Assembly: GCF_012569785.1 (NCBI RefSeq)
Contig: NZ_CP046202.1
Coordinates: 256,599 to 320,598 of the forward strand
Direction of reading: 5' to 3'
From: Enterobacteriaceae endosymbiont of Donacia crassipes
GTDB taxonomy: Bacteria; Pseudomonadota; Gammaproteobacteria; Enterobacterales; Enterobacteriaceae
DNA length: 64,000 nt
In this document: piece after piece, positions 1 to 8,777 of the stretch
Numbering within the stretch: position 1 is the stretch's first letter
How the letters are laid out: every line of letters begins with the position of its first letter
Made by a program: the position numbers and the translations under genes
Notes under the pieces: generated by a model
Seen by the model: the letters and a program-made list of their open reading frames with translations, nothing else
Database searches by the model: none
What the model was told of the DNA's origin: nothing

Positions 1-524
1 AAACCTCTTTGTCCTCGTCCTATAGGTGAAGCTAAATCTAATACACGAGCAGTTAAATCTTCTGTAGAACCATTACCTCTTTCCATACTTAATCTAGAGT
101 TCGCATGTAATGGTGTTAAATTTTCAAATAGAATTTTACTTCTAGCATTTTCAGGTTTATCAAAATTTACTTGATTAACTTTTAATAAAGCAAAATATCT
201 TTCTCCTTCTTTAGGAGGACGAATTTTACCCGAAATAGTATCTCCTGTACGTAAATTAAAACGTCTAATTTGGCTTGGAGATACATATATATCATCAGGA
301 CCCGCTAAATAAGAACTATCAGAAGAACGTAAAAATCCAAAACCATCTTGTAATATTTCTAATACTCCATCACCAAAAATATCTTCACCACTTTTGGAAT
401 GTTGTTTTAATATAGTAAAAATAATATCTTGTTTACGCATTCTAGCTAAATTTTCTAGATAAATACTTTCACCCAAATCTATTAAATCAGATATAGGTTT
501 GTTTTTTAATTCGGTAAGATTCAT
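1..524 (-). CDS. rho: Transcription termination factor Rho, N-terminal part (cut by window edge)
   Basis: Hexameric RNA-dependent ATPase that terminates transcription. The visible 174 codons begin MNLTELKNKPISDLIDLGE and run through the N-terminal domain and the cold-shock-like RNA-binding fold (GDGVLEILQDGFGFLRSSDSSY, approximately residues 50-70; YVSPSQIRRFNL; GERYFALLKV), ending near ASPIGRGQRG, just before the Walker A region. The stop lies outside the window. The start ATG at 522-524 has no clear Shine-Dalgarno sequence. It lies downstream of trxA in the same orientation, as in E. coli (trxA-rhoL-rho). Very strong family match. Confidence 0.97.
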   Translation of the reverse strand, partial: MNLTELKNKPISDLIDLGESIYLENLARMRKQDIIFTILKQHSKSGEDIFGDGVLEILQDGFGFLRSSDSSYLAGPDDIYVSPSQIRRFNLRTGDTISGKIRPPKEGERYFALLKVNQVNFDKPENARSKILFENLTPLHANSRLSMERGNGSTEDLTARVLDLASPIGRGQRG

Positions 525-630
525 AATGGTGAGGTCTTAAATACTTTTATATGAAATTTATTTATAAAATACTTATACTAATAATTTTTAATTAAATGAT
601 TATTATCATAATAATATTTATATATTTTAA

Positions 631-672
631 TTAAAATTTTATTACTTCATTATTCATTAATAAAATACTCAT
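631..672 (-). CDS. Possible 13-codon leader peptide upstream of rho
   Basis: Reading from 672 downward there is an ATG, 12 further sense codons (MSILLMNNEVIKF) and TAA. It is preceded by AAAGGAGATGG (about 679-689), one of the best Shine-Dalgarno sequences in the window, 7 nt before the ATG. It sits between trxA and rho, where E. coli carries the rhoL leader ORF; there is no sequence similarity to the E. coli 33-residue RhoL. It may be a translated leader used in rho autoregulation, or the eroded start of a lost gene. Seen: ORF, SD and position; function is inference. Confidence 0.4.
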   Translation of the reverse strand: MSILLMNNEVIKF

Positions 673-716
673 AATCAACCATCTCCTTTAAAAAATTTTA
701 TATTTTATTCAAAATA

Positions 717-1049
717 TTATTTTAAATTTTTATTTAAAAAATTTTTTAATTGTATTTTAGTTATAGAACCAATTATTTTATCAATAATATTCCCATTTTT
801 AAATAATAAAATTGTAGGTACACTACGAATATTATATTTTTCTGTTATAACTTTATAATTTTCAATATTTAATTTAGTAAAAATAATATTTTTATATTCA
901 AGTGATACTTCTTCTAAAACTTTAGAAAAAATTTTACATGGATTACACCATTCAGCCCAAAAATCAACTAAAACTAAATTAGTTTTATTTATTTCTTGTT
1001 GAAAATTTTTATCGTTTAAATTTATTATAATATTAGTTTTATATTGCAT
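717..1049 (-). CDS. trxA: Thioredoxin 1 with altered WCNPC active site
   Basis: Small cytoplasmic dithiol oxidoreductase of 110 residues, close to the family length of about 108. The thioredoxin fold is complete: buried Asp29, active site W34-C35-N36-P37-C38, and the cis-proline loop SVPT with Pro78. The usual WCGPC has become WCNPC (codon AAT), a substitution in the dipeptide that tunes redox potential. The gene lies just upstream of rho, as in E. coli, and probably shares its transcript. The start ATG is the only sensible one. The family is certain; the effect of the substitution is not. Confidence 0.96.
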   Translation of the reverse strand: MQYKTNIIINLNDKNFQQEINKTNLVLVDFWAEWCNPCKIFSKVLEEVSLEYKNIIFTKLNIENYKVITEKYNIRSVPTILLFKNGNIIDKIIGSITKIQLKNFLNKNLK

Positions 1050-1338
1050 AAATTTAAGATTCCTATATAAATAAATATTATTTTTAATTATTTTAATAAA
1101 TTTAATAAAAAACTTATTTAACTATGTTTTTATTTTTACCATTATATAGTAAATATATTTTTTTTACAAGAAAATAAATATGTTTGAAATTAATAAAAAT
1201 ATATACAAAAATAAAGAATGTTATTATTATAACTAATAATTTATAAAATTTTATAATTTGATAATTTATTTTACATATAATTATTAAATTTTAATTTTCA
1301 AATAAAAATTATTTACTTAATAAAATACTGGAAAACTA

Positions 1339-1791
1339 ATGAAAAAAAATAATAATTTTTTATCATCTTTAAATATTTTATCTTTTGCTGGAGTATCTCC
1401 ATATAAATTAAAACCTAACGAAAAATATATGAATAAAAAACAATTATTACATTTTCAAAAAATATTAGAGTCATGGAAAAATAAAATAAATAAAAAAATT
1501 GATAATACAGTTATTTATACTAAAGATGAAACATCTAATTTTCCTGATCCTGTAGATAGAGCAACGCAAGAAGAAGAATTTAATTTAGAATTACGTAATA
1601 GAGATAGAGAAAGAAAATTAATAAAAAAAATTGAAATGACATTAAAAAAACTTGATAATAAAAATTTTGGTTATTGTGATTGTTGTGCAATTGAAATTGG
1701 ATTAAAAAGATTAGAAGCACAACCTATTGCAAATTTATGTATTGATTGTAAAACTTTAGCAGAAATACGTGCTAAACAAATTGCAAGATAA
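1339..1791 (+). CDS. dksA: RNA polymerase-binding transcription factor DksA
   Basis: Binds the RNA polymerase secondary channel and, with ppGpp, resets rRNA and amino-acid promoters. The 150-residue protein matches E. coli DksA over its length: coiled coil with the acidic tip [11 protein letters not shown] (about residues 74-84), then a C-terminal zinc finger built from CDCC and CIDC spaced as in the family (around residues 113-138). It is divergent from trxA and convergent with yadH. Its retention implies that some ppGpp-type control of stable RNA may persist. Confidence 0.97.
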   Translation: MKKNNNFLSSLNILSFAGVSPYKLKPNEKYMNKKQLLHFQKILESWKNKINKKIDNTVIYTKDETSNFPDPVDRATQEEEFNLELRNRDRERKLIKKIEMTLKKLDNKNFGYCDCCAIEIGLKRLEAQPIANLCIDCKTLAEIRAKQIAR

Positions 1792-1792
1792 A

Positions 1793-1816
1793 AAATATTA
1801 TTTAAAATTAATATTT
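1793..1816. terminator. A+T hairpin between convergent dksA and yadH
   Basis: Perfect 8-bp inverted repeat (aaatatta / taatattt) with an 8-nt loop fills the 26-bp gap between the stop codons of dksA and yadH. The position suggests a bidirectional terminator, though the stem is weak and free of G or C. Confidence 0.4.
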
Positions 1817-1817
1817 A

Positions 1818-2591
1818 TTAAAATTGTAAACCTATTTTTTTTTCAATTAAAATAAAAGTTAATAAATATAAAATGATAATAAAAAAAATTAAAATTTTTA
1901 TAGTTAAAAATAAAGGTATTGTATATATACCTAAAAAACTATAACGAAAACCAGATATAATATAATATATAGGATTAATTTTTAATATTTTTTGCCAAAA
2001 CGAAGATAAAATAGTAGTAGTATAAAAAACACCACCTAAATATGTTAAAGGAGTTAATATAAATGTAGGAATAAAATTAATATCATCAAAATTTTTAGCA
2101 AAAATTGCATTTAATAAACCAAATAAAGAAAATAAAACAGATGTTAAAAATATAAAAATTATAAAAAATAACCATGAATATACATGTAAAGAAATAAAAA
2201 AAGTAGAAATAATAGTTAAAAATATACAAATAATTATACTTCTTAAAACACCTCCACTAATATATCCTAAAATAATAATATTAGTAGGTACTGGGGCTAT
2301 TAATAATTCTTCTATAGAACGATTAAATTTAGCACTAAATAAAGATGATGCAACATTAGAATATGAATTATTAATAATACTCATCATAATTAATCCAGGT
2401 GTAATAAATTGTATATAACTAAAACCAGATATTTTATTAATATTTATACTAATAAAATTACCAAATATTATAAAATATAACGATATTGTTATAATAGGAG
2501 GTATTAAAGTTTGTATCCAAATACGAGTAAATCTATTTATTTCTTTTTTTATAAGGGTATATAGTGCCACTAAATATAGATATTTTATCAT
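1818..2591 (-). CDS. yadH: ABC-2 type transporter permease YadH
   Basis: Inner-membrane permease of 257 residues, equal to the E. coli length (256), with about six hydrophobic segments. Conserved YadH stretches are clear: GFSYIQFITPGLIMMS (about residues 75-90), the ABC-2 signature around SIEELLIAPVP, and PLTYLGGVFYTTT. The partner ATPase gene yadG ends 25 bp upstream and is co-directional, so the two form an exporter operon. The substrate is not known for this pair in any organism I can name; retention in a reduced genome suggests an envelope-related export role (inference). Confidence 0.93.
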   Translation of the reverse strand: MIKYLYLVALYTLIKKEINRFTRIWIQTLIPPIITISLYFIIFGNFISININKISGFSYIQFITPGLIMMSIINNSYSNVASSLFSAKFNRSIEELLIAPVPTNIIILGYISGGVLRSIIICIFLTIISTFFISLHVYSWLFFIIFIFLTSVLFSLFGLLNAIFAKNFDDINFIPTFILTPLTYLGGVFYTTTILSSFWQKILKINPIYYIISGFRYSFLGIYTIPLFLTIKILIFFIIILYLLTFILIEKKIGLQF

Positions 2592-2616
2592 TGTTATAAT
2601 CCTTTTAAATTAAAAT

Positions 2617-3531
2617 TTACTTAGAAGTAAAATCTATAAATAATTTTTCTAATCTATTATATTTATTTTTTAAACTAATAACTTGAATTTTTTGTTTTGT
2701 TAATTGTATAAAAATATTATTTATATTTTGATTTTGAAAAACTAAAATTTCTAGTTTAGAATTATTAATAATTTTATATTTATATCCATTAAGTTTAGGT
2801 AAGATCTTATTTGGATTTATATAATTTAATATAAATGTCTCATATTTTAATTTATTTAATAATTTATTTATAGTACAGTTTTCTATTAATTTACCATTAT
2901 TGATAATGCCAATATGATTACATAAAAATTCAGCTTCTTCTAAATAATGAGTTGTTAAAATAATAGTTATTTTTTTTTTATTATTTAATTTTTTTAAAAA
3001 ATTCCATATATTATAACGTAATTCAATATCGATACCCGTAGTAGGTTCATCTAAAATTAATAATTTAGGATTATGAATTAATGATCTAATAATCATTAAA
3101 CGTCGTTTCATACCACCTGATAGATTTTTAGCTTTTTGGTTTTTTACTTTCCATAATTCTAATATTTTTAAATATTCTTCAATTTTATTTACAACTTCTT
3201 TTTTTTTAAAACCATAATATCCTGCTTGATTAAATAATATTTGTAATACTGTTTCAAATGGATTAAAATTAAATTCTTGTGGTACTAATCCTATTATTTT
3301 TTTTACCTGTAATTTATTTGTTTTAATATTTAATCCAAAAATTTTAATTTTTCCAGAAAATTTATCCATTAAAGAAGTAATTATATTAATAATAGTTGTT
3401 TTACCAGCTCCATTAGGACCTAATAAAGCATAAAAATCTCCTTTTTTTATATTTAAATTAAAATTTTTAAAAATTTTAAAATTATTCAAATAATTTTTAG
3501 ATAAATTTTTGATTTCCAATGCATAAGGCAT
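2617..3531 (-). CDS. yadG: ABC transporter ATP-binding protein YadG
   Basis: 304-residue ATPase of the YadGH exporter. Walker A GPNGAGKTT (about residues 38-46), Q-loop LVPQEFNFNPFETV, ABC signature LSGGMKRRLMI, Walker B LLILDEPTTGID and the switch His in TTHYLEEAE are all intact. A C-terminal extension of about 80 residues matches the E. coli YadG tail. It is the first gene of the yadGH pair, transcribed towards yadH. All catalytic motifs are intact, so the exporter is probably active. Confidence 0.94.
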   Translation of the reverse strand: MPYALEIKNLSKNYLNNFKIFKNFNLNIKKGDFYALLGPNGAGKTTIINIITSLMDKFSGKIKIFGLNIKTNKLQVKKIIGLVPQEFNFNPFETVLQILFNQAGYYGFKKKEVVNKIEEYLKILELWKVKNQKAKNLSGGMKRRLMIIRSLIHNPKLLILDEPTTGIDIELRYNIWNFLKKLNNKKKITIILTTHYLEEAEFLCNHIGIINNGKLIENCTINKLLNKLKYETFILNYINPNKILPKLNGYKYKIINNSKLEILVFQNQNINNIFIQLTKQKIQVISLKNKYNRLEKLFIDFTSK

Positions 3532-3574
3532 AATAATATTATTCTCATGAAATTAAAAATAATAAAATATTCTT

Positions 3575-3607
3575 TTTAAGATATTTTATGTTTATTTATA
3601 TCTTAAA
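3575..3607. repeat. Inverted repeat between sodA and yadG
   Basis: Perfect 10-bp inverted repeat (tttaagatat / atatcttaaa) with a 13-nt loop, immediately after the larger hairpin at 3613-3648 in the direction of sodA transcription. No uridine run follows in the minus-strand RNA, so termination is uncertain; RNA stabilisation is equally possible. Confidence 0.35.
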
Positions 3608-3612
3608 TATGG

Positions 3613-3648
3613 ATGATGTATTTTATTTAAATAAATAAAATACATCAT
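3613..3648. terminator. Near-perfect palindrome directly after sodA
   Basis: A 17-bp inverted repeat (atgatgtattttattta and its complement) separated by only 2 nt begins 4 nt after the sodA stop codon. As RNA it would form about a 16-bp hairpin. It probably ends or protects the sodA transcript before yadG. Confidence 0.5.
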
Positions 3649-3652
3649 ATTT

Positions 3653-4276
3653 TTATTTATTTAAAAATAATTGTAATACTTTATCCCAATTTAAAACATG
3701 CCAAAAAGATTGAATATATAAATTTTTATTATTTTGATATTTTAAATAATATGCATGTTCCCATAAATCTAATCCTATTAAAGGAAAACCTAAAGGTTCT
3801 TTTTTAGTTGTTAAAAACATAAGTGGATTATCTTGATTAACTGTAGTAATTATTTTTAAAGAGTTTTGTTTTTTTATTAACCATATCCATCCTGATCCAA
3901 AGAATTTTAAAGCTTTTTCTTCAAAAATTTTTTTAAAATTTTCAAGATTTATAAATTTATCTTTCAAAATATTTAATATAATATTATTAGGTTTTGTATT
4001 TTTTTTTAAAATTTTCCAAAAAAAATTATGATTAGCATGACCTCCTGCATTATTACGTAAAAATATTTTTTGTGATATAGGAATTGCAAGATTATCTAAG
4101 TTAGATATTAATTTATTTATTTTTAAATTTTCAAGATTATTTTTTTTAAGTACTAAATTAGTATTATTAATATAATTTTGATGATGTTTAGTATGGTGTA
4201 TCTCCATTGTTTTTGTGTCAAAAAATGGTTCTAAATCAGAATATTTATATAATAATTTTGGTAATTTATAACCCAT
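3653..4276 (-). CDS. sodA: Superoxide dismutase, manganese type
   Basis: Cytoplasmic SOD of 207 residues, converting superoxide to peroxide and oxygen. The metal ligands are present: His in MEIHHTKHH, His in NNAGGHANH, and Asp/His in GLDLWEHAYY. The GGHANH motif and the downstream Gln in VNQDNPLM are hallmarks of the Mn rather than Fe subfamily. The reading frame is open further upstream, but ATG at 4274-4276 (MGYKLPKLLY) aligns with the family N-terminus and has AAGAGGT 7 nt before it, so that start is chosen. It follows aroE by 13 bp and may be co-transcribed. Confidence 0.95.
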   Translation of the reverse strand: MGYKLPKLLYKYSDLEPFFDTKTMEIHHTKHHQNYINNTNLVLKKNNLENLKINKLISNLDNLAIPISQKIFLRNNAGGHANHNFFWKILKKNTKPNNIILNILKDKFINLENFKKIFEEKALKFFGSGWIWLIKKQNSLKIITTVNQDNPLMFLTTKKEPLGFPLIGLDLWEHAYYLKYQNNKNLYIQSFWHVLNWDKVLQLFLNK

Positions 4277-4289
4277 ATAATTAACCTCT

Positions 4290-5141
4290 TTAATCAGATA
4301 TATTACTAATATTAAATATATTTTTTTTATATTTTCTAATAATTTTTTTTGTATTTGGCATAATACCATGCCATAAATAAAAAGCATATGCAGCTTGTTC
4401 AATTAACATTCCAATACCATCTGATATATTTTTAACTCCATGGAAAACACACCATTTTAAAAATGGTGTGTTTTCTTTATCATAAAAAAGATCGTAACAA
4501 AAAATATCTGGTTTAAGAATTGATAAAGGAATATTAGGAATATTCCCGTTCATACTACTAGAAGTAGCATTAATAATTAAATCATAATGTATTTGATTAA
4601 ATGAATGATGTAATAAATTTTCAATTCTTAAATAATTTATTTTTTTTATATTTTTAAAATATTCAGCAATATTTTTAGCATGTTGATAAGTACGATTTAT
4701 AATCGTAATGTTACAACCAAATTGAATTAATGAATATATAATTCCTTGTGCGGCACCTCCAGCACCTAATAATAGTATATTACTTTTAGGTATAATAAAA
4801 TTTAAATTATTTAAATCTTTTAATAAACCTATTCCGTCTGTATTATCACCTAAAATTTTTTTACAACTTGTAATTTTAATTGTATTAACAACTCCAGAAT
4901 ATTTAGCTCTATTTGTTAAAGTGTCACATATTTTATATGCTTCCCTTTTAAAGGGAATAGTAATATTAGCTCCTAAACCTCCATTTTTAAAAAAATTTAT
5001 AATTGATTTAGAAAAAAAATTTATTGGTACGTTTATTTTTATATAATTTTGTGATATTCCTGTTTGTTTTGCAAATAATTTATGTATAATTGGAGATTTA
5101 CTATGTTTTATAGGATTGCCAAATACTGCAAATAATTTCAT
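4290..5141 (-). CDS. aroE: Shikimate dehydrogenase (NADP+)
   Basis: Reduces 3-dehydroshikimate to shikimate in the aromatic amino acid pathway. At 283 residues it is slightly longer than E. coli AroE (272). The catalytic Lys in GANITIPFKREAY, the Asp in GDNTDGIGLL and the nucleotide-binding loop LLLGAGGAAQGI are intact. It follows tsaC by 2 bp, reproducing the E. coli tsaC-aroE order. With aroA in this same window it shows that chorismate synthesis is at least partly retained. Confidence 0.95.
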   Translation of the reverse strand: MKLFAVFGNPIKHSKSPIIHKLFAKQTGISQNYIKINVPINFFSKSIINFFKNGGLGANITIPFKREAYKICDTLTNRAKYSGVVNTIKITSCKKILGDNTDGIGLLKDLNNLNFIIPKSNILLLGAGGAAQGIIYSLIQFGCNITIINRTYQHAKNIAEYFKNIKKINYLRIENLLHHSFNQIHYDLIINATSSSMNGNIPNIPLSILKPDIFCYDLFYDKENTPFLKWCVFHGVKNISDGIGMLIEQAAYAFYLWHGIMPNTKKIIRKYKKNIFNISNISD

Positions 5142-5143
5142 AT

Positions 5144-5704
5144 TTAACCTTTACGAATAACTAAATTAGTAAAACTATCTCTAATTTCAGAAGGTTTTAA
5201 ACATCCTCCTGTTTTACCATGTAAAATTACAATATGTTTTTTTACATCATAAAAATGATTTTCTACTTCTTTAGAAGTTAAACATGGTTTCATTCCTGAA
5301 ATATTTGCACTAGTAGAAATAATTGGTTTGCCAAAATAATTACAAATTTTTTGTATTAAATAATGATTAGTTACACGTACAGCAATAGAATTAAAATTTC
5401 CAGTTAACCAATATGGAGTATTAATAGATACAGGCATAATCCATGTAATCATACCTGGCCAACTAGATAAAATTTCTTTTTTTCTATATTTTATAATTTT
5501 TGTTTCATTTATATATTTTAATAATTGACTATATTTAGAAGCAATTAAAATTAATCCTTTTTTTATACTACGTTTTTTTATAATTAATAATTTATATACT
5601 GCTTTTTTATTATCTGGATCACATCCCAAACCAAATACAGATTCAGTAGGATATGCTATAATTTTACCCATTTTTAATGCATTAATAAAAATTTTAATAT
5701 CCAT
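5144..5704 (-). CDS. tsaC: Threonylcarbamoyl-AMP synthase (YrdC/TsaC)
   Basis: Makes threonylcarbamoyl-AMP from threonine, bicarbonate and ATP, the first step of t6A37 tRNA modification. The 186 residues cover the whole YrdC domain: substrate-binding KIIAYPTESVFGLGCDP (about residues 14-30), the KKRSIKKGLILIAS basic strand, and PIISTSANISG near residue 125. Its partners TsaB, TsaD and TsaE are not in this window. It heads the tsaC-aroE-sodA run and is divergent from def. Confidence 0.93.
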   Translation of the reverse strand: MDIKIFINALKMGKIIAYPTESVFGLGCDPDNKKAVYKLLIIKKRSIKKGLILIASKYSQLLKYINETKIIKYRKKEILSSWPGMITWIMPVSINTPYWLTGNFNSIAVRVTNHYLIQKICNYFGKPIISTSANISGMKPCLTSKEVENHFYDVKKHIVILHGKTGGCLKPSEIRDSFTNLVIRKG

Positions 5705-5830
5705 AATTTTGTTGTAAAAATTTTTTATAGAATTATAAATTAATTATATATTAATATATCTATTTTTTAAAATTTTAAAATTTCTGTTATATTATAAAAA
5801 TAATTATTTTATAATAAAAAAATTATTATT

Positions 5831-6367
5831 ATGTCTATAATGAAATTATTATATTTTCCTAATAAAAAATTAAGAAAAATAGCAAAATCTATAGAAAAAA
5901 TAGATGACAATATTAAATTATTAGTTAATAATATGCTTAAGACAATGTATTTTTATAATGGTATTGGATTAGCTGCTACACAAATAGGAATAAATAAAAA
6001 AATTATAGTTATTGATATAACTATAAAAAAAAATAATCCTTTAATATTAATTAATCCAACAATTATAGCATTTGATAAATCTAAAGTTAGTAGTAAAGAA
6101 GGTTGTCTTTCTATACCTATTAAACAACAATATTTTATTTTAAGATATAAAAAAATAAAAATTAGAGCTAAAAATTTAATGAATGAAAATATTGAATTAG
6201 AAGCAAAATATTTATTGTCTTCTTGCATACAACATGAAATGGATCACTTAAATGGAATTTTATTTATTGATTATTTATCAAATTTAAAATACCAAAGAAT
6301 TTATGATAAAATAAAAAAACTTAATAAAAAAATAATATTTATAAAAAAACATGATTATATAAAATGA
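5831..6367 (+). CDS. def: Peptide deformylase
   Basis: Removes the formyl group from nascent N-terminal Met. Length 178 residues. The three family motifs are complete: GIGLAATQIG, EGCLSIP (metal-binding Cys) and the HEMDHLNG metal site. A second Met occurs at codon 4, but the first aligns with the E. coli start (MSVLQVL). The stop overlaps the start of fmt by 4 bp (ATGA), so translation is coupled, and the enzyme pair opposes and completes the same formylation cycle. Confidence 0.96.
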   Translation: MSIMKLLYFPNKKLRKIAKSIEKIDDNIKLLVNNMLKTMYFYNGIGLAATQIGINKKIIVIDITIKKNNPLILINPTIIAFDKSKVSSKEGCLSIPIKQQYFILRYKKIKIRAKNLMNENIELEAKYLLSSCIQHEMDHLNGILFIDYLSNLKYQRIYDKIKKLNKKIIFIKKHDYIK

Positions 6368-7341
6368 ATAAAAAAAAAATTAAAATTATTTTTATAGGTA
6401 CTTCAAAATTTGCTGCTTATCATTTAAAGGGTTTAATAAATAATATTTATACAATATCTTGTATTATTACAAAACCAGACACTTATGCTAATAGAGGATA
6501 TAATTTAATTTTTAACCCTATAAAAAAAATAGCACTAAAATATAAAATTAATATTTTACAACCAGAATCTTTAGATTCTGTCACTTTAATTAAAAAAATT
6601 AAGAATTATAAATGTGATATTATTATTGTTGTAGATTATGGATTATTAATCCCTAATTTAATATTAAATATTCCTAAATTATTTTGTATGAATGTACATG
6701 CTTCATTATTACCTAGATGGAGGGGAGCAGCACCTATACAAAGAGCATTATTAGCTAATGATTTAAAAACAGGTATTAGCATTATAAAAATGAATGATTT
6801 TTTAGATCAAGGAGATATTATCTATCAGATAGAATATAATATTTTATTATATGATACATATGGATCATTATATAAAAAATTAGCAATACTAGGACTACAA
6901 GGGTTATTGTTTATTTTAAATAAAATTACAAAAGGTATACAAATAAAATTTAAATCTCAAAATATTAATTTAATAAAACCTACATATGCAAAAAAAATAT
7001 CGAAGAAAGAATGTAAATTAAATTGGTTATTACCAGCTAAAAAATTAGAATGTATGATTCGTGCATTTAATCCTTGTCCAGGAACTTATTTTTTTATAAA
7101 AGATAAAAGATTTAAAGTGTGGCAAGCAGAAGTTATTACTAACTTTAATAATAATTATACTGATAAAATACCTGGAACAATTTTATCAATAAATAGATAC
7201 GGTATACAAATAAATACTATAAACGGAATTTTAAATATTCAAATTATTCAACCTAGTGGTAAAAAACAAATGAATATTCAAAATTTTTTAAATTTTAATC
7301 AATATAAAAATTTATTTATAAAAAATAATATAATTACTTAA
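6364..7341 (+). CDS. fmt: Methionyl-tRNA formyltransferase
   Basis: Formylates Met-tRNAfMet with 10-formyl-tetrahydrofolate to initiate translation. The 325-residue protein has the catalytic Asn/His in MNVHASLLPRWRGAAPIQ and Asp in DFLDQGDIIY; the C-terminal tRNA-binding domain (AFNPCPGTYFF onward) is present. Translationally coupled to def. Its last 8 bp overlap the 3' end of rplQ on the other strand (7334-7341). Its folate cofactor requirement is noteworthy because the folP site elsewhere in this window has been lost. Confidence 0.95.
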   Translation: MNKKKIKIIFIGTSKFAAYHLKGLINNIYTISCIITKPDTYANRGYNLIFNPIKKIALKYKINILQPESLDSVTLIKKIKNYKCDIIIVVDYGLLIPNLILNIPKLFCMNVHASLLPRWRGAAPIQRALLANDLKTGISIIKMNDFLDQGDIIYQIEYNILLYDTYGSLYKKLAILGLQGLLFILNKITKGIQIKFKSQNINLIKPTYAKKISKKECKLNWLLPAKKLECMIRAFNPCPGTYFFIKDKRFKVWQAEVITNFNNNYTDKIPGTILSINRYGIQINTINGILNIQIIQPSGKKQMNIQNFLNFNQYKNLFIKNNIIT

Positions 7342-7720
7342 TTTTTTTATTTTTTATAATTATTTTTCTTCCTATTAATTCTATGTAAGCCATAGGTGCT
7401 TTATCTCCGTTGCGAAAACCACATTTTATGATACGAGTATAACCTCCTAACGTATTTTGAAATTTTGGAACAATAATTTTAAAAAGTTTATTGATGTTAT
7501 TTTTATTATTTAATTTAGAACGTACTAATCTTCGGCTAGTAAGATTATTTTTTTTTGCAATAGTAATAATTGGTTCTATTATTTTTCTAAGTTCTTTAGC
7601 TTTAGTTAAAGTTGTTTTAATAATTTCATAGTAAATTAATGAATTAGCCATATTATATAACATTGCAAAACGATGAGTACCACTTCTATTAAAATAACGA
7701 CCTGTTTTACGATGACGCAT
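7334..7720 (-). CDS. rplQ: 50S ribosomal protein L17
   Basis: Large-subunit protein near the exit tunnel; last gene of the alpha operon. I take the ATG at 7718-7720 (MRHRKTGRYFNRSG, 128 residues), which aligns with E. coli L17; the four codons before it start with TTG and include the GGAT that serves as its SD. Typical L17 features are EIIKTTLTKAKELRKIIEP and GGYTRIIKCGFRNGDKAPMA. The 3' end overlaps fmt, which is convergent. Confidence 0.95.
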   Translation of the reverse strand: MRHRKTGRYFNRSGTHRFAMLYNMANSLIYYEIIKTTLTKAKELRKIIEPIITIAKKNNLTSRRLVRSKLNNKNNINKLFKIIVPKFQNTLGGYTRIIKCGFRNGDKAPMAYIELIGRKIIIKNKKIK

Positions 7721-7741
7721 ATTTTTATCCAATTAAATTGA

Positions 7742-8755
7742 TTATTTATTATTTTTACTATTATTTATGTTTTCTGGAGGCCAATTATCTAATCTCATTC
7801 CTAATGATAAACCTCTAGAGGCTAATATATCTTTTATTTCTGTTAAAGATTTTTTACCTAAATTTGGAGTTTTTAATAATTCTACTTCTGTTTTTTGTAC
7901 TAAATCACCAATTAAATGAATAAATTCAGTTTTTAAACAATTTGCAGAACGTACTGTTAATTCTAAATCATCTACTGATCGTAGTAAAATAGGATCAAAT
8001 TTAGGTTTTTCTTCTTTTATTTTTTTTTCTTTTTTAATATCTTCTAGATTTACAAATGATTCTAATTGTTTAGTTAAAATTGTAGCTGCTTTTCTGATAG
8101 CTTGTTCAGGATCAATAGTTCCATTTGTTTCTATTTCTATTATTAATTTATCTAAATCTGTTCTTTGTTTTACTCTTGCTGATTCTACATTATATATTAT
8201 TCTTTTAACAGGACTAAAAGATGCATCTAACAATAATTTACCTATTTTAACATTATTTTGAATATCATTATTCATTCTTGTATGAGCAGCTACATATCCT
8301 CTACCTAATTCTATTTTCATGGTTATATTAATAGATGTATTTATATTAGTAATATGACAAATAATAAGATTTTGATTAATAATTTTGATATTACTACCAT
8401 GATCAATATCAGATGCTTTAACTACACCAATACCTTTTTTATTTAAAGTTAAAATTACTTCTTTTTTATTATGTTCTATTTTTATAGCTAATTGTTTTAA
8501 ATTTAATAATATTTCAATAATATCTTCTTTAATCCCTTCTTTAGTACTATATTCATGTAATATTCCTTTTATTTCTACTTCTGTAATTGCATATCCTGGC
8601 ATAGAAGATAGTAGAATACGTCTTAATGCATTTCCTAATGTATGACCAAAACCACGTTCTAAGGGTTCTAAAATAACTCTTACAGTAGATTTATTAATAT
8701 GTTGTATATTTACTAATTTAGGTTTTAAAAATTCTGTTACGGAATTTTGATCCAT
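7742..8755 (-). CDS. rpoA: RNA polymerase alpha subunit
   Basis: 337 residues (E. coli 329). The N-terminal assembly domain ([20 protein letters not shown], near residues 26-45) and C-terminal DNA/activator-binding domain ([19 protein letters not shown], then [10 protein letters not shown]) are both intact, including the Arg equivalent to E. coli R265 that contacts UP elements. The linker around residues 240-250 is a Lys/Glu-rich extension. Lies between rpsD and rplQ as in the classical alpha operon. Confidence 0.98.
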   Translation of the reverse strand: MDQNSVTEFLKPKLVNIQHINKSTVRVILEPLERGFGHTLGNALRRILLSSMPGYAITEVEIKGILHEYSTKEGIKEDIIEILLNLKQLAIKIEHNKKEVILTLNKKGIGVVKASDIDHGSNIKIINQNLIICHITNINTSINITMKIELGRGYVAAHTRMNNDIQNNVKIGKLLLDASFSPVKRIIYNVESARVKQRTDLDKLIIEIETNGTIDPEQAIRKAATILTKQLESFVNLEDIKKEKKIKEEKPKFDPILLRSVDDLELTVRSANCLKTEFIHLIGDLVQKTEVELLKTPNLGKKSLTEIKDILASRGLSLGMRLDNWPPENINNSKNNK

Positions 8756-8777
8756 TTATATACTCTCTTATTAAAAA

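Noticed and set aside
1050-1338. 289-bp divergent spacer between trxA and dksA as a candidate gene.
   Set aside because: No ORF with an SD and no clear promoter hexamers stand out from the A/T background.
4277-4402. 42-codon N-terminal extension of sodA overlapping aroE.
   Set aside because: It runs through the aroE 3' end in another frame, has no family similarity, and a good SD precedes the ATG at 4274-4276.
5953-6228. Antisense ORF of 91 codons inside def, and similar long antisense ORFs in rpsH/rpsN, infB and rpoC.
   Set aside because: These are shadows of conserved genes; no family match, no SD, and hydrophobic composition results from reading A/T-rich codons backwards.
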